A stretch of 64,000 nucleotides of DNA from Bartonella phoceensis (GTDB taxonomy: Bacteria; Pseudomonadota; Alphaproteobacteria; Rhizobiales; Rhizobiaceae). The notes under the pieces were generated by a model that was given only the letters and a program-made list of their open reading frames with translations, had not been told where the DNA came from and made no database searches. The DNA lies in assembly GCF_902825145.1 (NCBI RefSeq), contig NZ_CADEAD010000001.1, positions 310,001-374,000 of the forward strand, given 5' to 3'. Shown here piece by piece: positions 37,110-49,326 of this stretch; the first letter of the stretch is position 1, and each line of letters opens with the position of its first letter. The position numbers were made by a program, and so were the translations under genes.

Positions 37110-39417
37110 TTGGCATTGTAATGGTTACAGTTGTACCTTTCATTTCTTTAGAGATAATTTCAAGTTTTCCTTTATGTAGTTGTAGCAAAGAGCGCGAAAT
37201 AGCTAGTCCAAGACCTGATCCAGTATGGGTTTTCGTGAGTTGATTTTCAACTTGTTCAAAAGGCTGTCCGAGTTTTTTTATTGCTGATTGAGGAATGCCA
37301 ACTCCTGTATCTTTTATTTTACAAACAAGGTTGTTTTTTTTCTTAAAAGCGCAGATATCAATTCTCCCACCAGAAGGTGTAAATTTAACAGCATTTGAGA
37401 TGAGATTGAGGAAGATCTGTTTCATAGCACGACCATCAACTTCTGCGTGGAGTTCTGGAGCAATATTGGTTGTAACAGAAATATTTTTTTCTTGGGCCTG
37501 TGGAGTAAGTGTTCGTGTGGCTTCACTGATGATGGGTCCAAGATCAATATTTTTACAATCGAGGGTAAATCTTCCAGCTTCGATTTTGGACATATCAAGA
37601 ATATCATTGATAAGGGTTAAAAGATGGGTTCCTGAATTATAAATATCATGCATATATTCTTTATAGCGTTGCGAGCCAAGAGGTCCAAAGGTGGATTGCA
37701 ACATGATATCTGAAAAGCCAAGAATGGCGTTAAGTGGAGTGCGCAATTCATGGGACATATTGGCTAAAAATTCTGATTTAGCTTTATTAGCACTTTCAGC
37801 GCGTTCTTTTTCTTCTTTCAGACTTTTATTAAGTTTTTCAACTTCTGTTGCACGTTGTTGAGCATTTCCTCGAGCACGTTTGAGTTCTTGAATGAAAGAA
37901 AAAAGACGTCTTTCACTGTCTTCAAATTTTTCCTGTTGTTGTTTAAGTTCAGAAATATCTGTACCAATGCAAACAAGTCCTCCATCTTGGGTGCGTCGTT
38001 CATTAATTTTGAGCCAACAACCATCTGCAGTTTGGCGAATACTGGTTAAGTTACCAGTACCGTCGTCTTTGAGAGGATACTCATTAATTGCGGGGCGGGC
38101 CATAGCTTCGACAGTTGCACGTTGAATTCCTGATTGTAAAACCTGTTTAGGGATGGCTGCATATTCGCAAAATTTGCTGTTAGACATAACCAGACGTCCT
38201 TCTGAATCCCATAATACAAAAGATTCTGAAATATTTTCAATCGCATCGCGGATACGAAGATCGGCTTGTGCTGTTTCTTCCGCAAGTTGACGCTGCTCAC
38301 TAATATCAAAGGCAATACCCACCAAATGAGGCTCTTCTTCATCTGTAACTTCAGCACGAATGCGCATCCATACATAATGACCATCAGCATGAAGCATGGG
38401 GACATTAATATCAATATGCTTTTTTTTACCGCTCATCAATTCCTGAGCAAGATCAAAAAAATTGGTATCATTGGGGTCAATAATGGCAGTAATTTGTGAA
38501 ATTGAGAGCAATGCATCTTGAGGCACATAACCGAGCATTTCATAAATTGCCCGTGACCAGTAAACACGTCCGCTTGCCATATTCCAATCCCATAAACCAC
38601 AGTGTCCACGTATCATTGCCATATCAATGCGGTTTTGGGTTTTTTCTGAAATCAGATTTGTATTGCGCGCTCTTATAATTTGATTGTAATAGGCGTAGAG
38701 GAGAGCTAAAATAACACTACTTGTTCCTATGAAAAGGGTCATATTTAGCGCAAAAATTTTGCGCCATTTCATGTAGGTATGTTGCGTTTTTTCGCTGATG
38801 AAGACGCCATATTGTCCATTTTCTGTTTGCTGAAAGGAAGCGAGAGCAGAATCGTCTTTACCTATTGTGATTTTCATAATTCCAGCATGTTGTCCCAAAG
38901 ATTGTAAAGCGATACTATCAGAGGTAAAATTCTGTAAGGGCTTTCCTAAAATAATCTCTGAATTGGATGCAGCCAGGACATCGCCTTTTCGATCAACTAT
39001 GGCAATAACAGTGTTGGGATTTATAAGACCTTGATGACTAAAATTGGTAAGAATATTTTGTAAATGGGTATGAGAAAGAGTAATGACTTTTCCTCCTTGA
39101 TTAGTGGCAAGTAAGTCACGATCAATTGTATTGGTAATATGAGAGGCTAAGAGAGTGAGAGTAGAATGTGTATTTTTATCAATCGTATGGCGCCAATCAT
39201 AGATTGATATGAAACGAATTGCTGCTAGCACAACAAGAAATATAATAATGACAAATGGAAGTGAACGTCGCAGCCAAGGTTCAGTAAAGAGAAATTTTTG
39301 AGAGGCTGGGCCAGAAAACAGATTGATATGCTGTGTTTGCGCTTTATGATTTTGAGCGCTCGATTGGGAATCAGCATATATCTCCGTTGGCGCATTATAT
39401 GCGTCCAATTTAGCCAT
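37096..39417 (-). CDS. PAS-domain sensor histidine kinase, PleC/DivJ-like
   Basis: This 773-residue inner-membrane kinase has membrane segments at about residues 49-70 and 223-245 around a periplasmic sensor domain. Two PAS domains follow (the first around GLWDWNMASGRVYWSRAIYE, the second around SFVLWDSEGRLVMSNSKFCE), then a coiled-coil-like linker rich in E, K and R. The phospho-acceptor is H556 in NMSHELRTPLNAILGFSDIM, and the ATPase domain has NLISNAVKFT, DTGVGIP and GSGLGLAISRSL. The H-box with LGSQRYKEYMHDIYNSGTHL resembles the PleC/DivJ/PdhS group that controls cell-cycle phosphorelays in alphaproteobacteria. I lean to PleC, but sequence alone does not separate the members. Confidence 0.85.
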   Translation of the reverse strand: MAKLDAYNAPTEIYADSQSSAQNHKAQTQHINLFSGPASQKFLFTEPWLRRSLPFVIIIFLVVLAAIRFISIYDWRHTIDKNTHSTLTLLASHITNTIDRDLLATNQGGKVITLSHTHLQNILTNFSHQGLINPNTVIAIVDRKGDVLAASNSEIILGKPLQNFTSDSIALQSLGQHAGIMKITIGKDDSALASFQQTENGQYGVFISEKTQHTYMKWRKIFALNMTLFIGTSSVILALLYAYYNQIIRARNTNLISEKTQNRIDMAMIRGHCGLWDWNMASGRVYWSRAIYEMLGYVPQDALLSISQITAIIDPNDTNFFDLAQELMSGKKKHIDINVPMLHADGHYVWMRIRAEVTDEEEPHLVGIAFDISEQRQLAEETAQADLRIRDAIENISESFVLWDSEGRLVMSNSKFCEYAAIPKQVLQSGIQRATVEAMARPAINEYPLKDDGTGNLTSIRQTADGCWLKINERRTQDGGLVCIGTDISELKQQQEKFEDSERRLFSFIQELKRARGNAQQRATEVEKLNKSLKEEKERAESANKAKSEFLANMSHELRTPLNAILGFSDIMLQSTFGPLGSQRYKEYMHDIYNSGTHLLTLINDILDMSKIEAGRFTLDCKNIDLGPIISEATRTLTPQAQEKNISVTTNIAPELHAEVDGRAMKQIFLNLISNAVKFTPSGGRIDICAFKKKNNLVCKIKDTGVGIPQSAIKKLGQPFEQVENQLTKTHTGSGLGLAISRSLLQLHKGKLEIISKEMKGTTVTITMPIKQS

Positions 39418-39704
39418 TTCTCGTTCCTTTAATTACAGAATAATATATTTTAAACACTGCTTCGATATTCATAATAACCCGATCGAGTGCAATGAATCAA
39501 AACGGGAGTCCTCTGTCCAGTCTTTTTTTAGAAAAAATAATTTTAGTTTTATTGAATGTGGATTATGGAAATGAAAAAAAACCTTAAAATGATCTATAAA
39601 TAGGTTTCAATAACCTGTTTATGTGCTTAGTGTTCTCGTTTAGCATGTTGATATTATTTTATATGAAATATTATAATATATTGATTAATAAATATTTTTT
39701 TATT

Positions 39705-42332
39705 TTAAGCAAGAAGACGATTTATGATATCAGTGACATCGCTTGATAAGTGAGAAGCTTCTGCAATTGTTTTTAATGCAGTTTCAAATTTTTGCTGCCG
39801 AATGGGTTCTAATTGTCTCCAAGAACGCATCATAGTGAGTAATCGCGAAGCAAGTTGTGGATTTTTTTTGTCAATTTCCAAAATGATTTGGCAGAGAAAA
39901 TTATATGATGCACCATCAATTCTATGAAAACCCGTTAGATTATGAGAGGCAAAGACACCAATCAAAGCTCGTACACGATTGGGATTATCTTGTGAGAAAA
40001 GCGGATGCTGCATAAGTTTTTGAACACGACCAAGTGTTGATGCTCCTGCAACCATTGCTTGAATGGAGAACCATTTATCCATGATCAAAGGATCATGCCG
40101 ATATTGGTTTTCAAAGTCATTTAAGGCATTTTTCGCCTGCTCACTCTCGTTAAAGCGCTGTACTAAGATTGTTATACTGGCTATACGATCGGTCATATTA
40201 TTCGCTGTTGCATATTGTGTAGCAGCCCGATTTGGCCGGGCTTCGACAATGGACAGATAATCTAACATAATATTTCGTAATGCCCGTTTTCCAGTTTGTA
40301 CAGTAGTTGGTGAATAGGGTTCATTGGTTTCCATTTGTATATAAACTTTTGTGAAGAGCTCCTGATGTGTATGTGCGAGTGAAGTTAAAAATTGGTTGCG
40401 CACATGGTGAATACGTTCTGGATCAACATTTTTGCCGATTGTATGGGCCAGTTCAATTTCGCTTGGTAAACTTAAGCAAAACGCACGAAATTCCGGCTCA
40501 AGGCTTTCATCCGTAAGGATATTTTCAATCAATTTTAGCAAAGTAGAGGGCATTGCCTCGTTTTCTTGTGTTTTATTTTGAATAGCTTGAAGCAGGGCTT
40601 GTGTCATCAAGCGGTTAAGCGACTGCCAACGATTAAGCTGATTGCTATCATTTTGTGCAAGAAAGATGAGTTCACTTTCATTGAACGGCGTTTGTAGATT
40701 GATAGGCGCAGAAAAATCTCTAAGTAGTGATAAAACAGGTTTTTCGCTGAGCCCCCTTAATGCGAACGTTTGGTTTTCCTGGGATAGAAGCATAATATCT
40801 GATTGAATATCTGCATCAGCCTCATAAGTGAGAGATTCTCCGTTGTGTCCTAAGAGACCAAAAGCGATAGGGATAAGCATAGGCTTTTTTGTGCTTTGCT
40901 TTGGTGTTGCTGGAATATGTTGTTTTGCATGAATTGTGAGAACACCATCACTATAATGATGGTTCATTTCCACATTGGGCGTACCTGCTTGTTCATACCA
41001 CAGCATAAATTGTGAGAAATCTTGATGAGAGACTTCAGCAAAGCAGGCAATAAAATCTTCAATTGTACAAGCTTGCCCATCATGACGTTGAAAATAGAGA
41101 TCCATTCCTTTGCGAAAGAGAGTAGGGCCTAAAAGGGTATGCACCATGCGCACAACTTCTGCACCTTTTTCATAAACGGTTGTGGTGTAAAAGTTGTTGA
41201 TTTGGCTATATTGACGAGGCCGTACAGGATGGGCAAGTGGACCAGAATCTTCAGTAAATTGCATAGCTTTTAATGTTTTTACATTTTCAATTCTCTGTAA
41301 GCTACGTACATTTTGATCTGAGGAAAATTCTTGATCACGGTAAACAGTTAAGCCCTCTTTTAAACAGAGTTGAAACCAATCACGACAAGTAATACGATTA
41401 CCCGTCCAGTTATGGAAATATTCATGAGCAATAACGCGTTCGATATTTCTATAATCATGATCGGTTGCTGTTTCAGAATCCGCAAGAACATATTTATCAT
41501 TAAAGATATTAAGCCCTTTGTTTTCCATAGCACCCATGTTAAAGTCGGAGACAGCAACAATATTGAAAACATCAAGATCATATTCGCGTCCAAAATGTTG
41601 TTCATCCCAACGCATAGAACGTTTCAGAGCATCCATTGCATAGGCTGCGCGTCTGGTTTTTCCTTTTTCCACATAGATACCAAGTTTGATACGCCGACCA
41701 GAGATGGTGATAAAATGGTCTTCTAACTTATCAAGATCACCACCAACTAAAGCAAAGAGATAAGATGGTTTAGGATAAGGGTCTTCCCAAATGGCAAAGT
41801 GACGATTATTCTCAAGAGTTCCTGTTTCTACGAGATTTCCATTGGAAAGTAAGATGGGGATTGTTTGAGAATCCGCTTCAATTTTTACCCTGTAAGTAGA
41901 AAGAACATCTGGGCGATCATAAAAATAAGTAATACGACGAAAACCTTCTGCTTCACATTGTGTACAATAAACACCATTTGAAAGATAAAGTCCCATGAGT
42001 TGGCGGTTGCTTTCAGGGTTCAGTTCCGTCACCAATTGCAATGTAAAAGGAGCTGCTGGTGGAGTTGTAATTTCTAAACGTGAAGGGGTGGCTTTATAAG
42101 CATCCTCAGACAATGTTTCGCCATTGATAGCGACAGAAACTAATCTGAGCTCATCACCAGAAAGCACAAGAGGTATTAATTCTTTTGTATTGTGACACGG
42201 TTCTATAGACAATATAGCTGTAACAAAGGTTTTTTTTGGTGCCAAACGAAAGTGCAACTGTGTTGTAGGGATAGCATAAGGAGTTGGTTGATAGTCTTCT
42301 AAACGATAAACGGGAACCGCTAATTGTTGCAT
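39705..42332 (-). CDS. pepN: aminopeptidase N (M1 family)
   Basis: This zinc aminopeptidase of 875 residues removes N-terminal residues from peptides in the cytosol. The substrate-binding motif GAMENKGLNIFND precedes the zinc motif H303-E304-x-x-H307 in VIAHEYFHNWTGNR; the third zinc ligand should be the Glu in LKEGLTVYRDQEF. The C-terminal helical domain is complete (ends SSDVTDIINRLLA). The length matches gammaproteobacterial PepN. No signal peptide. It lies 287 bases upstream of the kinase gene on the same strand. Confidence 0.96.
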   Translation of the reverse strand: MQQLAVPVYRLEDYQPTPYAIPTTQLHFRLAPKKTFVTAILSIEPCHNTKELIPLVLSGDELRLVSVAINGETLSEDAYKATPSRLEITTPPAAPFTLQLVTELNPESNRQLMGLYLSNGVYCTQCEAEGFRRITYFYDRPDVLSTYRVKIEADSQTIPILLSNGNLVETGTLENNRHFAIWEDPYPKPSYLFALVGGDLDKLEDHFITISGRRIKLGIYVEKGKTRRAAYAMDALKRSMRWDEQHFGREYDLDVFNIVAVSDFNMGAMENKGLNIFNDKYVLADSETATDHDYRNIERVIAHEYFHNWTGNRITCRDWFQLCLKEGLTVYRDQEFSSDQNVRSLQRIENVKTLKAMQFTEDSGPLAHPVRPRQYSQINNFYTTTVYEKGAEVVRMVHTLLGPTLFRKGMDLYFQRHDGQACTIEDFIACFAEVSHQDFSQFMLWYEQAGTPNVEMNHHYSDGVLTIHAKQHIPATPKQSTKKPMLIPIAFGLLGHNGESLTYEADADIQSDIMLLSQENQTFALRGLSEKPVLSLLRDFSAPINLQTPFNESELIFLAQNDSNQLNRWQSLNRLMTQALLQAIQNKTQENEAMPSTLLKLIENILTDESLEPEFRAFCLSLPSEIELAHTIGKNVDPERIHHVRNQFLTSLAHTHQELFTKVYIQMETNEPYSPTTVQTGKRALRNIMLDYLSIVEARPNRAATQYATANNMTDRIASITILVQRFNESEQAKNALNDFENQYRHDPLIMDKWFSIQAMVAGASTLGRVQKLMQHPLFSQDNPNRVRALIGVFASHNLTGFHRIDGASYNFLCQIILEIDKKNPQLASRLLTMMRSWRQLEPIRQQKFETALKTIAEASHLSSDVTDIINRLLA

Positions 42333-42410
42333 AATTTTTCCTATTCGTATTTTTAAAGTTAAAGAATTGCAAGAATGTTTATGTTTTGAAGCAAGGGTAG
42401 AATTAAGGGG

Positions 42411-43238
42411 TTACAAAAGGCTATCCAAGCGATTTTTTACTTCTAAAAAGTCTATCCATGTAAGCTTTTTTTGGCTAGGAGTTCGGAGAAGATAAGCGGG
42501 ATGAAAAGTTGGCATAACAGGTATTTTAATGTTATTTTCGCTTTCATAAGTGAACCATTTCCCCCGTGTCCTTATAATGCCATTTTGAGATCCCGTAAGA
42601 AACTGCATCGCAACTCCTCCCAGTGCTATGAGGATACGTGGATTGGCTAAATAAATTTGTCGTTCGATAAAAGGGCGACATAATGCGACCTCTCTTGATG
42701 TTGGTGTACGATTTCCTGGTGGACGCCAGGGAATTGTGTTGGCTATGTAAACATTCTCTCTTGTTAAACCAATCGATGCGAGGATTTTATTAAGCAATCT
42801 GCCCGCTTTTCCTACGAAAGGAGTTCCCTGTATATCTTCCTCTCGTCCTGGTGCTTCTCCTATGAGCATGAGCGGACTACCCGCTGTTCCATCTGAAAAA
42901 CAGGTATTTTTTGCCGTTAATTTTAACGAACAGTCATTAAACGCGAGGAGAGCAGATTTTAATTCATCAAGTGTATTCGCCCTTTTTGCACTCTCTACTG
43001 CTAAAGGTTCCCCTTGCATGATACCAGGATTCGACAGTGGACGATTATCTCGCTTTATGGTTGGTGATGTTTGTTGATGACAAGAAATATTTGTTGTCTG
43101 TGTTGATTTTTTTTCTGAGCAAATAGACTGATTAAAGTGGTCAATAGGTGAATCTGTCAGAACAGCATCTGCACCACTTTCTTTATAAAAGTTTAAGAGT
43201 TCTTCATATGAAATTAAGCGCAGCGTTTGGTTTAACAT
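42411..43238 (-). CDS. uracil-DNA glycosylase, family 4 type
   Basis: This 275-residue DNA-repair enzyme removes uracil from DNA. The N-terminal third is variable. The catalytic domain shows motif 1 as GEAPGREEDIQGTPFVGKAG, NTIPWRPPGNRTPT in the middle, and motif 2 as PTFHPAYLLRTP. The usual CxxC of the Fe-S cluster is not seen; instead there are cysteines in FNDCSLKLTAKNTCF and one in ALCRPF, so the cluster geometry is uncertain. The start MLNQTLRLISYEELLNFYKE is typical of alphaproteobacterial members. A second, different uracil glycosylase is encoded at 61.9 kb. Confidence 0.9.
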   Translation of the reverse strand: MLNQTLRLISYEELLNFYKESGADAVLTDSPIDHFNQSICSEKKSTQTTNISCHQQTSPTIKRDNRPLSNPGIMQGEPLAVESAKRANTLDELKSALLAFNDCSLKLTAKNTCFSDGTAGSPLMLIGEAPGREEDIQGTPFVGKAGRLLNKILASIGLTRENVYIANTIPWRPPGNRTPTSREVALCRPFIERQIYLANPRILIALGGVAMQFLTGSQNGIIRTRGKWFTYESENNIKIPVMPTFHPAYLLRTPSQKKLTWIDFLEVKNRLDSLL

Positions 43239-43652
43239 TTTATCTTTTCTGATGATCTATTGACTATGAATAGACCAAACAACATTATTCTTCAAGCTTT
43301 TTGATGTTATTTATTCATAATTTATGTCTGAAACAATAATAAGCTCTTTTTTTGACAAAAAAAGAGAAACTGTAAAATGAAGTTACTCTCAATTTTATGC
43401 ACTTTGTCGATGTGTTATCTTATCCGTCAAGCTATACATATACAAGATAAGCCTATAATAAAAAAAATTACCAAACGCGTATGGTATAAATTGAGAGATT
43501 CCAGCAATTATATGGTAAATTTATAAACTAAAAAACAAAATTTTATATTACAATTTATTATAATGCAAACAAAAAAATCTATATAAATCTCAAACTATAG
43601 TAAGAAGTTTTAATCATATGTTTTAATCATATTATGAAGTAATATGAAGTTT
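43239..43652. other. gene-free interval between the thiamine operon and the glycosylase gene
   Basis: Some 410 AT-rich bases lie downstream of thiD and upstream of the minus-strand glycosylase gene. I see no RNA gene, repeat or convincing terminator in it. Confidence 0.45.
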
Positions 43653-44411
43653 TTAGGAACATTTCTGTTTGTTATTTAAAAGTAATGTTTGAATATAGGC
43701 TTTTGCATTTTTTATGGCTTGAGTCATAGGTTCATTCAATGCCAAATGTGCCGCAATAGCGCTTGAAAGAATACAACCTGTTCCACGCATTGTTCTTGTT
43801 AAGCGCGGAGTAGAAAGATTGATGATTTCAGTTTTATTAATAAAGCTATCCGTTGCAATGGGGCCTTCTGCATGACCACCTTTTATCAAAACAGAGCGTG
43901 GACCAAATGATAGGAGCTTTTTTGCTTGTTCTATTGCTTGCTTATGACAAGATGCTAATGGACTTTGGCTGAGAAAAGCGAGTTCTTCTCTATTAGGTGT
44001 TAAAAGGTCGACGTGAGGAAGAAGTTTGTTGATCATAATTTCTATGATTTTTTCCGTTGTCAGTTTTCCCCCTGATGAGGCAACAAGTACAGGATCAAGA
44101 ATAACCGGAATATGGGGATAGTCTTCTAAAACATTACAGATTGCTGCGATAATTGATTTTGTTCCTGTCATACCGATTTTTATTGCGCTTATAGGATGAG
44201 CCTCCAAAGCTATACGCATTTGCGCGGCAACGAGTTTTTCACTCATTGGCACAATTTCAACAACGTGGTTATCATCTTGTACGTTAACACAGGTGATGGC
44301 TAAATTTGCTTTTATTTGAAAATGTGCAGCTGTTTCTATGTCACGAGTAATACCAGCGCCTCCTGTTGGATCAGTTCCTGCTATAATAAGAATAGAAGGT
44401 ATCAACGCCAT
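43653..44411 (-). CDS. thiD: hydroxymethylpyrimidine/phosphomethylpyrimidine kinase
   Basis: ThiD phosphorylates HMP and then HMP-P to supply HMP-PP for thiamine phosphate synthesis. From ATG 44411 it has 252 residues beginning [20 protein letters not shown], the ribokinase-fold glycine-rich start. Further motifs are DPVLVASSGGKL, LLTPNREELAFL and the anion-hole region TRTMRGTGCILSSAIAAHL near the C-terminus. An in-frame start at 44432 would add seven residues and deepen the overlap with thiE; the start chosen overlaps thiE by 10 bases. It is the last gene of the operon. Confidence 0.95.
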   Translation of the reverse strand: MALIPSILIIAGTDPTGGAGITRDIETAAHFQIKANLAITCVNVQDDNHVVEIVPMSEKLVAAQMRIALEAHPISAIKIGMTGTKSIIAAICNVLEDYPHIPVILDPVLVASSGGKLTTEKIIEIMINKLLPHVDLLTPNREELAFLSQSPLASCHKQAIEQAKKLLSFGPRSVLIKGGHAEGPIATDSFINKTEIINLSTPRLTRTMRGTGCILSSAIAAHLALNEPMTQAIKNAKAYIQTLLLNNKQKCS

Positions 44412-45007
44412 GCTTGTGTTATCTTTATCCATTGTTGAACACGTTCTTTAGGCTTTTTGTGAAGAATAATATCCGTTACAACAGCAACACTATTTGCTCC
44501 TGCGCTTAAAACACCAATTGCACGCTCTGGTGTTAAACCACCAATGCCCACCAAAGGTAAAGTACCAATCTGCTTTTTCCATTGTTTGATTTTTTCTAGT
44601 CCTTGAGGTTGCCATTTCATTTCTTTTAGGATTGTTTGATAAATAGGACCAAGGGCAATATAGTCAGGATGAACAGAGAGTGCGATGTCCAATTCCTGTT
44701 CATCATGTGTGCTAAGACCAAACTTTATACCGTTTTTACGAATTGCGGAAAGGTCAGCATTGCTTAAATCTTCTTGCCCAAGATGAATAAAATGACATTT
44801 TTCATTAATTGCTATTGTCCAATAATCATTAATAATTAATTGTGCTCCCAATTTATCACAGATGTTTTTTGCACGCCTAATATGTTGAATGATCGTTTTA
44901 AGATTTTCATTTTTCATACGTAATTGTACAAGCTTGACGCCAAGAGGAACTAAACGTTCAACCCAATCTGCGCTATCAACGATGAGATAAAATGGATCCA
45001 GTTTCAT
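44402..45007 (-). CDS. thiE: thiamine-phosphate synthase
   Basis: ThiE joins the thiazole phosphate and HMP-PP to give thiamine phosphate. The protein has 201 residues with a TIM-barrel pattern: [48 protein letters not shown] and [19 protein letters not shown]. The start overlaps the thiG stop by four bases. It is somewhat diverged from the most common form (for example [19 protein letters not shown] in the pyrophosphate loop), as in other Rhizobiales. Confidence 0.93.
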   Translation of the reverse strand: MKLDPFYLIVDSADWVERLVPLGVKLVQLRMKNENLKTIIQHIRRAKNICDKLGAQLIINDYWTIAINEKCHFIHLGQEDLSNADLSAIRKNGIKFGLSTHDEQELDIALSVHPDYIALGPIYQTILKEMKWQPQGLEKIKQWKKQIGTLPLVGIGGLTPERAIGVLSAGANSVAVVTDIILHKKPKERVQQWIKITQAWR

Positions 45008-45777
45008 AAAAATACAGCTTTTCCGATAACTGGTGTTGAAGGAACGGCTATATCGCGTGCTTCGAGAATGCCTGCTCTATAGCCTATACGCCCTGCTTGA
45101 ACCGCTTTAGAAAATGCTTCAGCCATTAAGACAGGGTCACCTGCTTTCGCAACTGCAGTGTTAAGAAGCACTGCATCATAACCAAGCTCCATAGCAACAG
45201 TGGCATGTGATGGGCGTCCAATACCGGCATCAATAACAAGAGTAACATCAGGGAGATAGGCACGAATAGAACGCAATCCATCAGTGTTATGAGGACCTTT
45301 GGCGGATCCAATAGGGGCACACCAAGGCATAATGACTTGGCATCCAACGTCCAAGAGCTTTTCAGCAACAATGAGATCATCTGTTGTATAGGCGAAAATT
45401 TTGAAACCTTCACTGTCTAAAATTTGTGCTGCTTCGATTAAGGAAAAAACATTTGGTTGTAAGGTATCAGGATTACCGATAATTTCGAGTTTAATCCAAG
45501 AAGTTTTAAAGAGATCTCGTGCGAGTTTTGCTGTTATAATAGCTTCCTTAACAGTATAACAACCAGCAGTATTGGGAAGAACTGTTATATCTAATTCTTT
45601 AAGAAATTGCCAAAAGTGTCCCCCTTGTTTTCCCCCAGCAGTTTCTCGGCGCAATGAAACTGTTACAATTTCTGTACCGGATTTACAAATAGCATCACGA
45701 AGAATTGCTGGTGAAGGATATTGCGCTGTTCCTAACATAAGACGAGAAGAAAATTGACGTCCATAAAGATTCAGCAT
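45004..45777 (-). CDS. thiG: thiazole synthase
   Basis: ThiG makes the thiazole phosphate from deoxyxylulose phosphate, dehydroglycine and ThiS thiocarboxylate. The 257-residue TIM-barrel protein shows [58 protein letters not shown] and [17 protein letters not shown]. The gene lies four bases after thiS and overlaps thiE, so it is in the middle of the operon. Confidence 0.96.
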   Translation of the reverse strand: MLNLYGRQFSSRLMLGTAQYPSPAILRDAICKSGTEIVTVSLRRETAGGKQGGHFWQFLKELDITVLPNTAGCYTVKEAIITAKLARDLFKTSWIKLEIIGNPDTLQPNVFSLIEAAQILDSEGFKIFAYTTDDLIVAEKLLDVGCQVIMPWCAPIGSAKGPHNTDGLRSIRAYLPDVTLVIDAGIGRPSHATVAMELGYDAVLLNTAVAKAGDPVLMAEAFSKAVQAGRIGYRAGILEARDIAVPSTPVIGKAVFL

Positions 45778-45781
45778 AATT

Positions 45782-45979
45782 TTAGCCTCCCTGCATTGGG
45801 CTTAAAATCTCAATTCTATCCCCTTCATGCACGATAAATTGGTTTCGTTCCTCTACGGGAACAACTTCAGCATTAACAGCGGTAGCCAGCCAGTTTCCTT
45901 CATAGCCCAATTCTTCAAGCAATAGATTAAGCGTGATGACTTCTGTTTGGATTGCTTCACCATTGACAAATATTTTCAT
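45782..45979 (-). CDS. thiS: sulfur carrier protein ThiS
   Basis: This 65-residue ubiquitin-fold protein carries sulfur as a C-terminal thiocarboxylate. It ends in the required Gly-Gly (SPMQGG) and begins [13 protein letters not shown], with EIL before the tail. It sits between thiO and thiG with gaps of three or four bases. No thiF homologue is visible in this operon, so activation of ThiS must depend on an enzyme encoded elsewhere. Confidence 0.95.
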   Translation of the reverse strand: MKIFVNGEAIQTEVITLNLLLEELGYEGNWLATAVNAEVVPVEERNQFIVHEGDRIEILSPMQGG

Positions 45980-45982
45980 GTT

Positions 45983-46933
45983 TTATTCCAATACTAATTT
46001 CATTGCGCGTTTCGCCATTTCTGGAGATAAAAGAAAACCATGTCTATAAAATCCATTAATAGAAATACGGTTACCATATTTGTACACGGAAGGGAAGTTA
46101 TCAGGATAGCATGGTCGTATACCAACGCCAGATTCAATAATTTCTGCTTCTGCGAAAGCAGGATGCAAGGTATAAGCAGCATTGAGTAATTCCATCATTG
46201 ACCTGACCGAGATGGCACCATCAAAATCACTTTCAATCATTGTTGCACCAATCATAAAAATATTATTTTGCCGGGGCACAATGTAGAGAGGAATGCGTGG
46301 ATGAAGGAGGCGAATGGGGCGAGAAATTTTAATATCCGTGCTGCGTACGAGAAGCATTTCACCGCGTACGCCACGTATATTTTTATCCTTTCCTAAACGC
46401 GCTATTCCAGTTGCATCGACAACAATATCAAAATTTGTTTCAGATGTTTCTATATCAACAAAACGTGCTCCATTGTTTATAAGATTTTCCTTTAAAGCCA
46501 TAAGTGCTGCGCGAGGGTCAAGATGTGCTTCATTTTCATAGAAAAGTGCATTGTTAAAGCATTCCGCAAGATCTGGTTCAAGTTGAGCTATCTCTGCACG
46601 GTTTATAGTTTTATAATTGTGTGTGCGCATTGCAAATCGTTCAAGTTCTACCTTGTCTCGTGTCGGTGCAATAACTAAAGTACCTTTTCGGATGACAAGA
46701 TTGGGGAGTGTTTTTTGCCACCAATCTATGGCTTCTATACCAAGATCTTCAACAATTTGTTTTGTACTTTCTCTTTCACAGTAAGGTGCAAGCATTCCTC
46801 CCGCATACCAACTGGCAGTCCCTATAGGAGAATGAGGAGGAGCCGATAGAGTAACAGAAATACCTTTTTTTTGTAACATAAAGGCAACTGTTAATCCGCC
46901 CACACCTGCACCTTTGATAAGAATGTTTTTCAA
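45983..46933 (-). CDS. thiO: FAD-dependent glycine oxidase ThiO
   Basis: ThiO oxidises glycine to dehydroglycine for thiazole synthesis. The protein has 316 residues starting with a dinucleotide-binding motif (IKGAGVGGLTVAFML). Further motifs are TASWYAGGMLAPYCERE, VVDATGIARLG, the region RPIRLLHPRIPLYIVPRQNN, and a C-terminal ESGVGIRPCYPDNFP. The presence of thiO rather than thiH means that glycine, not tyrosine, is the imine source. Its start lies four bases after the thiC stop. Confidence 0.94.
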   Translation of the reverse strand: MKNILIKGAGVGGLTVAFMLQKKGISVTLSAPPHSPIGTASWYAGGMLAPYCERESTKQIVEDLGIEAIDWWQKTLPNLVIRKGTLVIAPTRDKVELERFAMRTHNYKTINRAEIAQLEPDLAECFNNALFYENEAHLDPRAALMALKENLINNGARFVDIETSETNFDIVVDATGIARLGKDKNIRGVRGEMLLVRSTDIKISRPIRLLHPRIPLYIVPRQNNIFMIGATMIESDFDGAISVRSMMELLNAAYTLHPAFAEAEIIESGVGIRPCYPDNFPSVYKYGNRISINGFYRHGFLLSPEMAKRAMKLVLE

Positions 46934-46937
46934 CTGT

Positions 46938-48809
<1,872 letters not shown>

Positions 48810-48861
48810 TTAAGGAGGGGAAATATATTCAAATTATCAATCATGTGTGCTTGAATGAAGT

Positions 48862-48895
48862 GGTGTATATAATATTGCTTTTATACCAAAACACC
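48862..48895 (-). promoter_or_regulatory. hairpin in the thiC leader, role unknown
   Basis: On the minus strand GGTGT (48895-48891) can pair with ACACC (48866-48862), and an inner TATAA with TTATA. This forms one interrupted stem about 100 bases before the thiC start codon. It does not match the conserved bases of a TPP riboswitch. It could be a weak attenuator or chance in AT-rich DNA. Confidence 0.25.
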
Positions 48896-49326
48896 TGAGA
48901 GAAAAATCAAGAAACTTTATTGAAAAATTGATAGCATGATCCCCCACTTAAAGAACTTTTATTTGTAAGACCATGGTTGGCTTAAATGTTTATATTGTCA
49001 ATCGCAAAGATATGTTTTTAACGATTTTTATATATTTGTTAGAAAGAATAGCAGGTATTATAAAGTAGATAATGATAATATTAAAATTTTTTATAAGGAA
49101 AGGATAAAAGAAAAATTTATTACTAAAAAGGTGGGATTTATACTTAGAACTTCCATTAATTTTTATTCTTCACTTTTGTATAAAAGGGCATCACACTATT
49201 TTCTATTTAGCGAAAAGTGCTTTGAGTTGTGATACTTTTTTTCCTAAAATTATGGCACGTACTATTTTGTTGCGTATTTTTTTAATCTGTGTGCTCATTT
49301 TTTGTTATCTGCTCGGTTGCAAACTT

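Noticed and set aside
48894..48901. CCTGAGAG on the plus strand as part of a TPP riboswitch
   Set aside because: It is on the strand opposite to thiC and the rest of the riboswitch core is missing.
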